A stretch of 64,000 nucleotides of DNA from Dromiciops gliroides (GCF_019393635.1 NC_057861.1:196107026-196171025), one strand, 5' to 3'; shown: positions 11,931 through 24,335, counted from the stretch's first letter. The notes: a model not told the origin generated them from the sequence alone. Program-made: numbers and translations.

Positions 11931-12519
11931 ATCATTGAAAAAAACTGGCTTAATTTAGGTACACATATAGCAAATAGATCATTACATAAATAGATAGTCA
12001 TTCCTTTATCAATCCAATTATTTTACTTGCTTACAATGGATTTAGTAATATATATAATGTATATATTAGATATAGATATAGATATAGCCCCAAATAAACT
12101 AGGAATTATACTTTACCAATATGTCAAAGAACATTTCTTTACAAAATAAATGTTCACCTCTACATATTCAATCCTACTCTTTGGGAATTTTTTTTGGTTA
12201 TCTTTCTACAGATCCTGCAAAGAATTAAACCCATCAGTTTAATGGCAATTAGACAATCAACAAGATTCAATTATAGTCACAAATATTTCAAGAGAGCAGA
12301 TTCTTTGCAAATAATGTAATCTTTGAGAAAATGGAGTTTTCAGGGGTGGTTTGGCAGTGGCTAGACCCATCAACAGGTGGACCTTCCCCATTTGCCATCT
12401 CTTCGCCCCTTCCCCAACCCCCAGGCTGCCAGGTCCAATCAGGACTGCCAATTAGGAAGAGCAACATAACTGTTCATATCACTTGGATGAGATGGAAGTA
12501 AACAACTTGAATCCTTCCA

Positions 12520-12832
12520 GTAAGATGGAGGACCACCATGCCCTACCATCTGCCCTGCTGCTGCATCCTAAGTTCCTCTGGGTCATACCATTTGCCCTTT
12601 ATCTACACCCTAAAGCTCTCCAGGCACTATTGTCTGGCATAATAATGTACTTTTAGGACTCCTGGGCCTTACCTTCCATCTAGATGCTGCATCTTTATGA
12701 GTTCTGGTTCTTCCTACCCTCCTCGTATTTGGCTTCTTTTATGTATTGGCTCCCCAACTATTGCTCTCCTTGAGAGCAGGGACTCTATGTGTATCCCCAG
12801 TGATTAGCTTACAGGAAACATTTAATGTTTTT
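12520..12832 (+). repeat. L2-like 3' region, second copy of the 9416-9720 repeat
   Basis: Shares accatctgccctgct, a 'ctcctgggccttaccttcc' block and tctccttgagagcagggact with the copy at 9416-9720, in the same order and orientation. Confidence 0.5.
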
Positions 12833-14634
12833 TTTTCATTCATTATCTTTATTTTCTAAAGAGAATCTTTTTAACTGATAACCTCTTTTAACTTCACATT
12901 TTTAAATTTCACCAGACACCTCAAAACCATGGACAAAACCCAGACCGATGCCTATCAGCCACTCTGAAGTGTGTCTAGTCTTTGACTTATTATTGATGAT
13001 TTATGTGACCCAGATAGACAATCCAAGTGCATTTTTGAGACCACCATCATTTTATATGTGACAGCTCATCAAAGTGATATACAACCTGGATATTGTGTTA
13101 AATACTCATAGCTAGAAATATCCTAAGGGTTGAAAATGATTCATTTGTTTATTGCCTGTTCCACTCGTCTGAAGCCTCCTGAAGAGACATTTTCTGTCCA
13201 GAATGTGAGTCAAATTCATATATACAGGCCCTTTGTCCACTTAGTAGTTTCCACAACTTTGTATGGACTAGATACAATGGTTCTAGGATAAACTTTAGCT
13301 GTCTCAAACTCAGCAGTAACAAAATTATATATGTTAACATAGTGACATGTCATTGGAAAACACCAAGTAGTGATTGTTTCTATTACTCTCTGCCAAACTT
13401 TGCTTCCAGGGACCAATAATCCAATGACGCAAAGGAAGAATGTTAGGAAGAAGGCAAATAAGGGAAAGTCAACAGTCAAAGCTATTCATATGGTCTCTTT
13501 GACTCAGCTGACTCTCAGGAAAAAAAAAATCAGTAGCAAGATCACCTGATACCATTGCATGCTTGTCACTGACAAATAGACCCATCTTCCCTACAAATAT
13601 ATATGATAAAAACCATCAAATTACTAACAGATAAAGAGCAACAATTGAATTATTGTTTTCTCCCAAGGTCCAGGTAATAGAAAACCTATATACATACATA
13701 CATTAGTTTATCAATGCTTCTTGGCTGTCAGGTTCAGGGAGAGAAAAGGTATTTACAATCCAACAAAGGTTCAAGAGACTTCTTTACACACTAAGTTGAT
13801 GACTACAATGCATTTTTTAAATGCAATAAACAGGTACCTACTTGGTGCAACATTTCTTAAGCATCTGCTACATTTTGCTCCTGGAAGAGATTAATTATTA
13901 TCTCAAACCAAAAAAAAATAAGTGAAGAGTCACACAAAAGCTACAACATAAAAGCTGTTCAAAAGATACTTCACTCAATCCTAGTGGTAACCTTTAATTG
14001 TAAACTGTTTACCATAAAAATTGATGGGAAATGTTACCTTCTGTCTTCCTGTGCTTTTTTTCTCCTTTAAAATATCAGAATGTGACTTAGAAATCTCACC
14101 TCTAGTAAAGAAAAAGCTTGTTTTCTTTGATGATTTTTTTTTACTATTCATATAGGGGTTTGGCTTTTTTTGCTGTATTAGAGCCATAGTTATACCTGTT
14201 ATGTTTCTGCCTCACACCATTTTTTCCATTCAGGGTATTACAGAAAATCATTTGATGGAGGAAAACACTGATATGGGAACTGCATTAAATCTCTACATGG
14301 ATTCTTATTAAACTTGGTAGTGGATTCTTTCTAAGTTTGTCTCTTTTCTCCCTTTTATTTCTGTACTGTAAATGGCTGATGCATTAAATTCTATTATTTT
14401 TCTTCTTTGGGGCTGAGCTTTTTTCAAGGCATCTAAAGAATATAATTCTCCTTCAAAGAATGTTGCTAGCAAAATATCTGATGGAACTTTGCTCAAAAGA
14501 TAAGCAGATCTTTAAAGATCTGACAGATAGGAATACTGAAATTTTTTCTGGAATTTTTTTAGCTAAACAAAGATTTACTAAGTAACTTAGACCCAAAGAA
14601 TTAATGATAGTTCTAGTATCCAAAACTTGGAAGG

Positions 14635-14800
14635 ACCTTAAGAATCCATCTTATCTATCTTTAGCCCAACTTTCTTGCTGCAAAGGAAGCTCATATCCAT
14701 TTGTTTGGTCCTGCAGGAGGTTATAGAAATGTCAATCACCCTCTAACTCAGGATAAGCCCATTTTCCATCTTTTGGAACACAAGATACTATAAAGAAAAA
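14635..14800 (-). repeat. L3/CR1-like fragment
   Basis: cttggaaggaccttaagaat, ggtcctgcaggaggttatag, gcccattttccatcttttgg. It resembles the start of the reversed L3/CR1 fragments elsewhere in the window. Weak. Confidence 0.35.
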
Positions 14801-15129
14801 TTGTGAACATTTTTTTCATAGGTGTATACATCATTGGGGCAGACAAAGCCTACAGGCCAATTTCAAAGTATTGTAATGGAAAAAAGTTAGGAATAAGCTC
14901 AGCTCTAAGCTATGCTCTCTCATGGGAGAGAGAGCAGGTCAGAAGGAAAAATGAAGTTAGAAATAACTAGAAGGACTGACATATCCACACATGAAGTCCC
15001 TGACATCAGTGATAAGGAGTGTTTGATTACAATATATTCATGAATTTGCAAAAGGCTCAAGCTCCTTCTTCAGTTAAAAAAAACCACATAGACCCCAAAA
15101 TCTATTGTAACTATTCATGAATGATTCAA

Positions 15130-15300
15130 GATCACAATGTCATAGAATTAAAGCTGGAAGGAAATTCAGAGGACACCTAATCCAATTGCCTCATTTTAAA
15201 GTGAAGAAATTTGGGGCCACAGAGACTGTTATTTATCCAAGTTCACACAGGTAGTAATCATCAGAGATGGTGCTTGCATTCATGTCTTTTGACCATAGCT
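15130..15300 (-). repeat. MIR-like element, minus
   Basis: agaattaaagctggaaggaa, cctcattttaaagtgaagaa, then ccaagttcacacaggtagta. Related to the fragment at 36300. Confidence 0.45.
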
Positions 15301-15619
15301 GGAGATGATGCAGCTGCATTGCCCCAGAGCTATCCCTAAGGGTGGTGATAAAGTGGTAGTGTATGTTGTCTTGCATAATTTTTACATGTTCTTCTAATGT
15401 TTTCCATGTTGTTTTCCAATATGGAAAAAAACCTTGTACTTCTCTTATGATTTTCTTCTTTTATGATTCTTTTATGATTTTCTCAAAATCCTGGGCCCAA
15501 CTTTTAGAACAGTGGAATCATTGTATTGCTCACAGTTCTTACAACTGTCACAGCTGTTTGACTTTACAGTATTGTTGCATTCTCCATTGCAGGCCATCAT
15601 GCACTCAGTGATGTTAAGC

Positions 15620-16325
15620 CTAGCCCTATATAATAAATGCCAATGGCTCCTTACCTCCAGGATGAAATATAAAATCCTCTGGTCCTCAAAGTTCATAATA
15701 ACTTTGCCCTCTCTTATATTTCCGGTATTCTTATATTTAACTTACCCCCTGTACTCTTTAACCAGGGGCATTAACCTTCTTGCTGTTCCTTAAACAATAC
15801 ATTTTATTTCCCAACTCCATGCATTTTCTCTTTTGTTCTTTCCTTTTTGTTTTTTGGTGAGGCAATTGGGGTTCAGTGACTTGTCCAGGGTCACACAGCT
15901 AGTAAGTGTCAAGTTTCTGAGGCTGGAATTGAATTCAAGTCCTCCCGACTCCAGAGCCGCTGCTCTATCCATTGTGCCACCTAACTGCCCCCCATCTCCA
16001 TGCATTTTCACAGGCTGTCCCCCATGCATAGAAATCTTTCCTTCCTCATTTCTTCCTAACATTCCCTCACATGTCAGCTAGAATTTTATTTTATACAAAA
16101 AGTTTTTTCAGATTTCTCTTAATGCTTTCACCTTCACTATATTGATTCTCTCCTTTATCTTGTATATAGTTCATTTGTACATAATTGTTTACATGTTTTC
16201 TAACATGTTAAACTGTGAGCTTTTTGAAAGCAGGGACTGTCTTCTACATTTACTTAGTACCCCCATCACTTAGCATAATGTCTTGCATATAGTAAACCCT
16301 TAAATGCTTGTTGACTGACCTACTA
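15620..16325 (+). repeat. L2 LINE 3' end, interrupted by a SINE
   Basis: Ordered L2 words: tggctccttacctccaggat, tcctctggtcctcaaagttc, cttgctgttccttaaacaat, [SINE], cacaggctgtcccccatgca, cttgtatatagttcatttgt, gagctttttgaaagcaggga, taaatgcttgttgactgac. The longest clear L2 copy in the window. Confidence 0.8.
15829..15995 (-). repeat. Mar1-type SINE, minus, inserted in L2, 14-bp TSD
   Basis: ctccatgcattttc lies at 15815-15828 and again at 15996-16009. The L2 text continues across the insertion. Confidence 0.93.
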
Positions 16326-17639
16326 TGTGTTCTAAGTTGTTGCTCTAAAGCTAATTTCTGGCAGAACATTTATTTTCTAGTTCTCTCAGGTTTTACCAAA
16401 AGTAGTTTTTATCAAGGTTGTTGGTGTATTTAGATTTGTCAACCACTACACTATTATATTTGATTGTATCATTCTAACTCATTAAGAGCCCTGCATGCTA
16501 TTGCCTCATTTATTTTGTATTTCAACTACTGTTAAGCATTTTTAACCTATATCTCCCAGTTCAAAGTTTCTTCTTGACAGAGGAAATAGAAATAAAGTTA
16601 AAGTTGGGCAGTTCTACCATCTCCTAAGTGTAAGCTATTAGTTACCATCTTCCTATCATCTCAAAGCATCAGTCCTATGCTTCATTTTTTTGCTTCAACA
16701 TAGTTTAAAAAGTTATTTCTCTTGTTTTTTACATTACTAGTTTCAATTTCTCCTTAACTTTATCTTTCATTATTTTTATAGGACCATGGTACTCTTTTTT
16801 TTAATTCATCTTTAGTTCCCTGTCCTTTTTTCTATCTTTCAATGCCAGGTGTTCAATCACCTGGGAATACATATATCCCTCAAAGGATATGAAAATCTTA
16901 GCTATGAAATATAGGGACTATTTGATAAATCAACATAAAATTCTATAGAAACACTACAAAAGTAAATGGTAGTGGAAAATATGGTTATGTAATGAATAAA
17001 ACTATGAACAATATGACAATTATTATTCTCATTACTTTATGTGTGCACATATGCATGATTAAGCCTACTTATTTTCTTTCATGGTGAATAGGTGGTACAG
17101 AAAGGTTTAGAGAAGCAAAAAATGTAGACAATCCACTTTCAAAATAGTCTTTTTAACATTTAAGTTGACTGATGAATTCCTCCTATATCCAAATTAATTG
17201 CTTCAGTCAGTTATTCCATTTCGTCCTCATTAGAGTCATATAGTTTTATCTTGTAAGAATTTCATTATTGAATACTTACCTTGCCTCTTATAACAACCCT
17301 GTATAATTTTATACTCATTAGATCTTATCTATTCTTTCTCTAAAGTTCTTGAAGTCTATGTTTTCAAAATTATAATGCATATGATCTTACACCCAAATTT
17401 CTTTTTATTACATGTCTAGAATGATAAAATGCTAGAATACCTTTCTTCCAAAGTATATTCTCTCCAAGTTTGATATATTCCTCAAACTTATCTTGAGTTT
17501 CTTTAATAATTCTTTGGATAGGACCCTGAATCCCCATGTATACTCATCTACCATCAATGCTCTACTAACAGAATATCTAAACAATATCCCTTGAAGCTCT
17601 TAAGTTTGGAGCATACCCCATGTATTTCCTAATTAACTT

Positions 17640-18260
17640 CTAGTGTGAAAACCTCTGCATTGAATGGCACAAATTAGGATCCAAAAAAGATTTAGAGGAG
17701 CATTGGCAATGATGGGCTCAAATTAACAATATGGAATTTAAAAGGAATAAATGTAAAATCTTCCACTTAGGGTTGAAATGTCAACTAAAAAGAAATTAAA
17801 GGCTATGAAATATCTATTTCTTCTAATGACTTTATAATATCTTGTGTTTTTAAAAAGGGATTATTTACTGATTATAAACTCATTATGAGTCTATCATTGG
17901 AGATGGTGGTGAAAAAGCAGTGCAATCTTAGGCTCATTAACCAAAATATAATGTTCGGAAAAAAAGAGGAAATAGACCCATCATTTTTTAACTGACCAAA
18001 CTAGAAAAGGAACATTGTATTTAATGGTTCTGGATACATTTTAAGAGGTGTGTACAAAAAAAGTGACAAATCCAGATCAAGATCTTGACATTATGTCCCA
18101 AATAGAACACTTGAAGGACCAAAGGATATCTAGCCTGATGAAGTTAAAACTTAAGGGAACAGGATTAATACCCGCAGATTATGTTGAATGTCTTCCATGA
18201 GGAAATGAGATAAGATTTATTTTGTGTTGCTCTATAGAGCAAAACTATATTGGAAGCAAA
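17640..18260 (+). repeat. Probable L3/CR1-lineage fragment, plus
   Basis: Text such as gaacattgtatttaatggtt, ctggatacattttaagaggt and gtgacaaatccagatcaaga is the opposite strand of the CR1/L3 region seen at 24.4-25.5 kb, strongly decayed. Confidence 0.4.
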
Positions 18261-18404
18261 GTATCTACCCATATGGAAGCAAATTTCCATTTAATCTAAG
18301 GAATAACTTGCTAAAAATTGGAGTTGCTTAAAAATATAATGGTGTGTCAAGGATACAAAAGATAGGAATAATCAATATTGAAGAGACAGTAGAGAGGCAA
18401 AAAT

Positions 18405-18800
18405 ATTAACACCTTGTTGTTTAACTTGTGAATTTATCCAACCATTTTAGAAAGCTATTTGGAATTATCCTAAGTGAGTAAAAAGTATGGCTGTATACCC
18501 TTTGACCCAGAATCCCCAGTGCTGAGCAATATACTTCTAAGAGGTCAAAGATACAAAGGGGAAAAAAGGTCCATTATACACCCCCAAAAATTTGTAATTG
18601 TACATTTTATAGTAAAAAGTGAAAACAGAATATATGATCATCTATTAGGGATTGGTTAACCAAATTATAGTAAATGAATGTTATGTTCTATTGTCATGTC
18701 ATGAAAAAGTTAAATATAAAAAAACAGAGGGAGGATATGAAGACATGAATTGATACAAAATGAAGAAGCATAACAACATGTTACATTGATTAGACTAATA
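18405..18800 (+). repeat. L1 ORF2 C-terminal/3' fragment, old
   Basis: Contains atccaaccattttagaaagc, accctttgacccagaatccc and taaatgaatgttatgttcta, parallel to the L1 copy at 20.9-22.9 kb but more diverged. Confidence 0.55.
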
Positions 18801-19404
18801 TGAATAGAAAGAAAAACAAAACTTGAAACTGATCATTATATATTATATATAAAATTATAATGGACCAATTCTGATTTTGAAGAAATATGAGAATATACCT
18901 ACCTCACTTTTGTGAAGAGGTAGGGATTATGCAATAAGGAACATAACATATATATCTAACCTGATTAATTTGTCTAGTTTTACAGCAATGAATTTTTTTT
19001 CTTTTTTTATCATTGTTATAAGGGCCAGCTTCTAGATGGAGGGAAGGGTCAGTTATGGCATGAGAATAAATAGGATGAAAATACAAAAGATATCATAAAG
19101 ATTTTTCTTAAATAAATGGGACTTAATTGATGGAATGAGTTGACCATCACTAAACATATTCCAGCAGAGGTTTCATCCATCTGAGATACTGTGTTGTATC
19201 TGAATTTTCAGCATTCACTGTCAGGCTGAAATAATTATAATTTCTAGAGTTCTCCTGCCAGTTTTGAGATAGCCTCTGGTTCTATTGAATTCTTCTTTTA
19301 TACTATAATATTTTGTTTGGAAAAGATGATTTTGAGTGGCACAATCCCTTCTCCTCCACTAATGCAACCTTTTGCACAAAATATTCTTTAAAAAAATAGA
19401 ATAG

Positions 19405-19540
19405 GGCAGCTAGGTAGTGCAGTGGATAGAGCACCAGCCTGATTCAGGAGGACCTGAGTTCAAATCCAGCTCAGACACTTTACACACTTACTAGCTGTGT
19501 GACCCTGGGCAAGTCACTTACACCCAATTGGCTCACCCCC
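19405..19540 (+). repeat. Mar1-type SINE with 14-bp TSD
   Basis: aaaaaatagaatag at 19391-19404 is repeated at 19541-19554. Several small losses in the body. Confidence 0.92.
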
Positions 19541-20303
19541 AAAAAATAGAATAGAAAACTTTAAGAAAAGTATGACTACCCTTACAGGTACAATAATTAG
19601 AACTATGTCTTCATTTATCACCATGGTTATATGGCTTGAAATCCTGGTATTCTGTGCCAAAAGAAATTAGATGAATATTGTCAAAACAAGAGTCAAGTAG
19701 ATTTAGATCAGAGAATCAGTGTTTCTTGAAATATAAAACCTTGTGAAATAAAAAAACAATGGACAGCTGCATGTTTTAACAAAATCAAAGCAGGCTTGTT
19801 TCGACTAGAATTCATTTAGCAGGAAAGACAATAGCCAAAGAGATAATTCCCTCTGCAACTCTTCATAAGCCCTAATAGTCTTTTCTTGGACCAATACAAA
19901 CATGGACTAACAAAGATCAAGAGACTGTCTGAAGTCTTTTTTCCAGAAAGGTGTACGGCATCACAGTACTTACAATACTCAACATCCATAGGAATAAAGC
20001 AATGCCTCTCTCAAAGAGTTTGGAGGTGTATAGTGGGTGCACTGTAGAAAGTGGAGAGGTTTATCACAAGACTGTTCCTCTATATTTTGAATCTAAACAC
20101 CCCCTACCCACTTCTCCTTTTAAGGGTCAACATCCCTAAAATACATTATCTCCCCCGGATTAACTTATTACATACATTTATTTGCGTTTTCTTTCCCTTT
20201 ATGTTTAACTCATTGCCCCAAAATCTAATGGAGATATCAAAGTTTTAAAGTTTATGTTAGGATACCAAATGCTTGGACTGTTAATTAAGAATCAATATAT
20301 TCA

Positions 20304-20490
20304 GGGGCAGCTAGGTGGCACAGTGGATAAAGCACCGGCCCTGAATTCAGGAAGACTGAGTTCACATTCAGCCTCAGACACTTGACACTACTAGTTGTGT
20401 GACCCTGGGGACCTCACTAATCTCATTGCCCCGCAAAAAAAAAAAAAAAAAAAAAACACAAATATATATCTATATATATAATATATATAT
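20304..20490 (+). repeat. Mar1-type SINE with poly-A and TA extension
   Basis: The head is normal; the core is short of several bases (acactactagttgtgtg, ggggacctcactaatctcat). A run of about 20 A is followed by (TA)n. It lies 72 bp from GALR1 exon 2. Confidence 0.85.
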
Positions 20491-20561
20491 ATAATTCTAA
20501 GATTGAGGTCAAAAACAGAAAGGATTTCAGAGTTTAAAACATAAAAATATGTGAAACTTAC

Positions 20562-20630
20562 CTTTTTCTTCGATGCTTCTGACTTCTTAGGACATATTTT
20601 TTCAGCTTTTTGTGTAAATGATTAAGGGAC
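20562..20630 (-). CDS. GALR1: Galanin receptor type 1, exon 2 (third intracellular loop), three 1-bp gains
   Basis: A short exon encoding the third intracellular loop, the G-protein contact region between TM5 and TM6. On the minus strand an acceptor (ctgttttcag) precedes GTCCC and a donor (AAG/gtaagttt) follows 20562. The exon is 69 nt, against the 66 nt (22 codons) I expect for this GALR1 exon. The difference is three single-base gains: a C at 20626-20628, an A in the run at 20596-20601 and a C near 20591. Taken literally, the frame hits TAA at the third codon. The tail SEASKKK is readable in the normal frame after the third gain. The exon is too short and disrupted to appear as an ORF; it was found from its splice sites and residual coding similarity. 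Confidence 0.82.
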
Positions 20631-20722
20631 CTGAAAACAGCATAGGTAAGTTTTATTACTTCAGTGAAATTTTTTACCCCTTATTGTTTATAATTTAAAG
20701 ATTATCATTAAACGTCTGAAAT

Positions 20723-20868
20723 GGGGGCAGCTAAGTGGCACAGTGGATAAGCACTGGCCTCGGATCAGGAGGACCTGAGTTCAAATCAACCTCAGACACT
20801 TGACACTTGCTAGCTGTGTGACCCTGGGTGAGTCACTTAACCCTAATTGCCTCACCCAAAAAAAAAAG
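20723..20868 (+). repeat. Mar1-type SINE
   Basis: Complete copy, 92 bp upstream of exon 2 with respect to the gene. Short direct repeat ctgaaatg at 20715-20722 and 20870-20877. Confidence 0.87.
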
Positions 20869-21289
20869 GCTGAAATGAAAATGTTAATAATATCAAGGGA
20901 ATCAATGAAAAAATGTGAAGGAAGGTAGCCTAGCCATACCAGATCTCAACTCTATTATAAACTAGTAATCATCAAAACAATCTGATACTAGATAATACAT
21001 AACCTTGTGGCATCAGTGGAATAGATAACTACATAATATACTGTACTAAATGACACAGTATTTATTGTTTGATAAACCCAAAGATCTACACTTTGTGACA
21101 AGATCTCACTGAAAAAACTACTAGGAAAACTGGAAAACAGTATGACAGAACCCAGATATAGACCAACAACTCACACCATATACTGTTTAGATAAGGGGTA
21201 ATACTAATAACTAAATTAGGAAAGCATTAATAGTTTATTTGTCAGATCTATGGAAAGGGGAAGAATTTAGGACTAAGAAAAAGAAAACA

Positions 21290-21545
21290 GGGGGCAGCTA
21301 GGTGGTGCAGTGGATAGAGCACGGCTCTGGATTCAGGAGGACCTGAGTTCAAATCCAGCCTCAGACACTTTACACTTACTAGCTGGTGTGACTTCTGGGC
21401 AAGTCACTAACTCTCATGCCCCACCAAAAGAGAGAGAGAGAGAGAGAGAGGAGAGAATGAGAGAGAGGAGAGCGAGAGAGATGAGAGAGAGAGAGAGAGA
21501 AGAAGAGAGAGAAAGAGAGAGAGAGAGGAGAGAGAGAGCATTCCA
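21290..21545 (+). repeat. Mar1-type SINE with a GA microsatellite tail, inside L1
   Basis: Head and core to about 21425 with several one-base changes (ctagctggtgtgacttctgg). Then about 110 bp of (GA)n replaces poly-A. Confidence 0.85.
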
Positions 21546-22114
21546 AATGTAAAATAGATACTTATGATTATATGTTCAATTTAAAAGATTTTGCACAAAC
21601 AAAATTACTCCACCAAGATTAGAAGAAAAGCAGAAAACTAGAGGGAAAAAATGTAATAGCAACTATCTTTACTAAAGCCTTCATTTCTCAAATATATAAA
21701 GAACTGAGTCAAATTCATAAACAAGTGATTACCCCCAATTGATGAATGATCAAAGGATATGAAAGGCAGTTTTCAGATGAAGAAATCAAAGCTATTAAAT
21801 AGACACATCTAACAATGTTCTAAATCACTAATGAGTAGAGAAATGCAAAATTAAACAACTCTGAGGTACCCACCTCACACCTATCAAATGGCTAATATGA
21901 CAGGAAAAGAAAATGAAAACTACTGGAGAGGGTGTTGGAAAATTGGGACACTAATGCACTGGTGGTAGAGTTGTAAAAAAAATCCAACTATTCTGGAGAG
22001 CAATTTGGAACTATGCCCAAAGAGCTATAAAACTATGCAAATACTTTAACCCAGTAATACCATTACTAGGTCTGTATACCAAAGATATTTTTAAAAGGGA
22101 AAAGGACCTATTTG

Positions 22115-22289
22115 GTTTTTTGTTGTTGTTGGTGGTGGTGTGGTGGTGGGTTTTTTGGTAAGGCAATTAGGGTTAAGTGACTTGCCTAGGGTCACACAGC
22201 TAGTTAAGCGTTCTGAGCCTCGCTTTGAACTCAGGTACTCCTGTTATCAGGGCTGGTGCTCTATCCCACTGTGCCACCTAGCTTCCCCC
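22115..22289 (-). repeat. Mar1-type SINE, minus, inside L1, 14-bp TSD
   Basis: aaaggacctatttg at 22101-22114 and 22290-22303. Removing the insert rejoins the L1 text. Confidence 0.93.
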
Positions 22290-23084
22290 AAAGGACCTAT
22301 TTGTACAAAAATATTTATAGTATTATGTGGTAGCAAAGAATTAGAAATTGAGGGAATGCTCCTCATTTGGGGAATGACTGACTAAGTTGTGGCATATGAA
22401 TATAATGGAAAAACTATGTTGCTATAAGAAAGGACTGAGCAGGATAAATTGAGAAAAATCTGGAAAGACTTAAGTAGACTGGTGTTGAATGAAGTCAGCA
22501 GAACCAAGAGAATGTGTTTTGCACAGTGACAGCACTATGTATGATAAAAACTCGTGAATATTTAGCTATTCTCAGCAACATAATGATTCAAGATAATCCC
22601 AAAAGTCTCATTATGAAAAATGCTATCCACCTCTAGAGAAAAAAAGAGTCTGAATACAGAACAAAGCATACTATTTTTCCACAAAATGACTAATATGGAG
22701 ATATGTTTTATATTATTTCACATGGATAATCTACATCAGATTCCTTAGCATCTCAGGGAGCAGGGAGAAGTGGGGTGTAGGGAGGGAGGGAATTTAGAAC
22801 TCAAAAGTTTAAAAAACAAATTTTTAAAACTGTTTTTGTAATTGAGAGGGAAAATAAAATTTAAAAATTTGAAATGGCACATTTTTAGTTTTGAATTCAC
22901 ATTCATTTTTAACTGCTTCTATCTACAGGAAAAAACATTTGGGGTTGTTATCATTCTTAGGCATTGGCATCATTCCCCTATATAACATTACTTTTTCAAA
23001 TGTTAAAAATAGCATTGCCCAGGACAGTTATACATGTGTAAAAATGTGCCTAAAAAAAGTGAATGTCCACATATCCCCACCGTT

Positions 23085-23275
23085 TATTTAGCATTTTCAT
23101 CAAGTTTTTTCATACATATTATCTCTTCAATTTAGAAAGGATGAAATTAAATAAAAGAAATTAAGTGATATGTTCAGCATACACAGTTAATTAGTATCCA
23201 AATTAGGATGTGAACCCAGGTCTTCAGCTTCTGGTCCCCAATATACCTTCCTTTGCAACATGCTGCCTACATGTA
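23085..23275 (-). repeat. MIR, minus
   Basis: tttatttagcattttcatca, catacatattatctcttcaa, then gatgtgaacccaggtcttca. Confidence 0.6.
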
Positions 23276-23362
23276 AAAGCTCTCTTCTAGCCTGTCATTA
23301 TAGCACATATTTAATAGAAAGCCAATATTTGTAGGTTTGGATTCTTTGCTTCATGTTATAAT

Positions 23363-23632
23363 TGTTGTTGGTGTTCAGTCATGTCTGCCTCTTCATGACA
23401 CCATATGGGGTTTTCTTGGCAAAGACAATGGAGCAGTATGCCATTTCCTTCTCTAGTTCATTTTACAGATGAGGAAACTGGGGCAAACAAGGTTAAGTGA
23501 CTTGCCCAGGGTCACACAGCTAGTTAGTGTCTTAGGCCAGATTTGAATCTAGAAAGACACTAATTCACTAAAGATGAATCTTCCTGATTCCAGGCCCAGA
23601 ACTCCATCTACTGGCCGGCCACCTAACTAGCC
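23363..23632 (-). repeat. Long Mar1-headed SINE with BovB/RTE-like tail, minus, 11-bp TSD
   Basis: On the plus strand it opens with the tail (ttggtgttcagtcatgtctg, gacaccatatggggttttct, gccatttccttctct) and then the core and head. catgttataat flanks at 23352-23362 and 23633-23643. Confidence 0.82.
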
Positions 23633-23663
23633 CATGTTATAATACTTCTGAGAAAGAAAGGGG

Positions 23664-23805
23664 CGGGGGCAGCTAGGTGGCACAGTGGATAAAGCACTGG
23701 CTTTGGAATCAGGAGGAACTGAGTTCAAATCCAGCCTCAGACACTTGACACTTACTAGCTGTGTGACCCTGGGCAAGTCACTTAACCCCAATTGCCCAGA
23801 AAAAA
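23664..23805 (+). repeat. Mar1-type SINE
   Basis: Clean head and core, A-rich tail merging into a GA/GGAA purine tract (23805-23918) with a short ggagaggcga repeat. Confidence 0.9.
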
Positions 23806-24245
23806 AAAGAAAGGAAGGAAGGAGAAGAAAAGAAAACAAACCAAAAGAACAAGAAAAGAAATGGGACAGAAAAAAATGGAGAGGCGAGGAGAGGAGAGGC
23901 GAGGAGAGGAGAGGGAAAGTCATGCTATTCATTCTTGAATGCCCAGAGCCTAGCACCCATTTCTGGAGTGTAATGGTCATTTAATGAGTTCTTGACAATT
24001 GATTGCTCTATACCCTATTGTTGCATGCCAAGTTGGTCCATCTACTGCCATTTTTTTCTCAGCATTCCCACAATAACACCCACTAGGTTTCTGATCTTGT
24101 GCTTCCCTGTTTCTTCTGTGCACTTTGCTTATGACTATCTTACTGCAAGTTCCCCCCATATAGCATATTACCATACATTTTGATGCTTGTTATTTTCTGC
24201 ACATGTTCTTTTTACTTGAATTATATTTAAGAAATTTCACTTAGG

Positions 24246-24335
24246 ATGGTGGATGGTATGGATGGATGGATGGATGGATGGTATGGATGGATGGATGGAT
24301 GGATGGATGGAGGAAGGGATGGATGGATGGCTGGA
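24246..24335. repeat. (GGAT)n microsatellite
   Basis: About 20 imperfect tggatgga units. Confidence 0.92.

Larger units (their letters stand above)
6795..20561 (-). other. GALR1: GALR1 intron 2
   Basis: Bounded by donor gtaagttt (exon 2) and acceptor ttgctctag (exon 3). It contains L3/CR1, L2, MIR, L1 and SINE copies listed separately. The stretches 10240-11340, 11930-12480, 12840-14640, 14800-15130 and 16330-17640 are AT-rich with no feature I can name. Confidence 0.8.
20880..22862 (+). repeat. L1 ORF2 end and 3' UTR, dead, with two nested SINEs
   Basis: Plus-strand L1: gtagcctagccataccagat, cccaattgatgaatgatcaa, tagagaaatgcaaaattaaa, attctggagagcaatttgga, accattactaggtctgtata, ggaatgactgactaagttgt, ending in gtaattgagagggaaaataa. 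These match the order of an L1 ORF2 C-terminus. Many stops; no open frame remains. Confidence 0.75.

Noticed and set aside
13149..13479. Minus-strand ORFs with a hydrophobic N-terminus
   Set aside because: No family recognised, no partner exon and AT-rich context. The hydrophobic start is explained by T-rich DNA.
24246..24335. CRISPR-like repeat array
   Set aside because: A simple (GGAT)n microsatellite without spacers. No array-like structure elsewhere, and the DNA is vertebrate.
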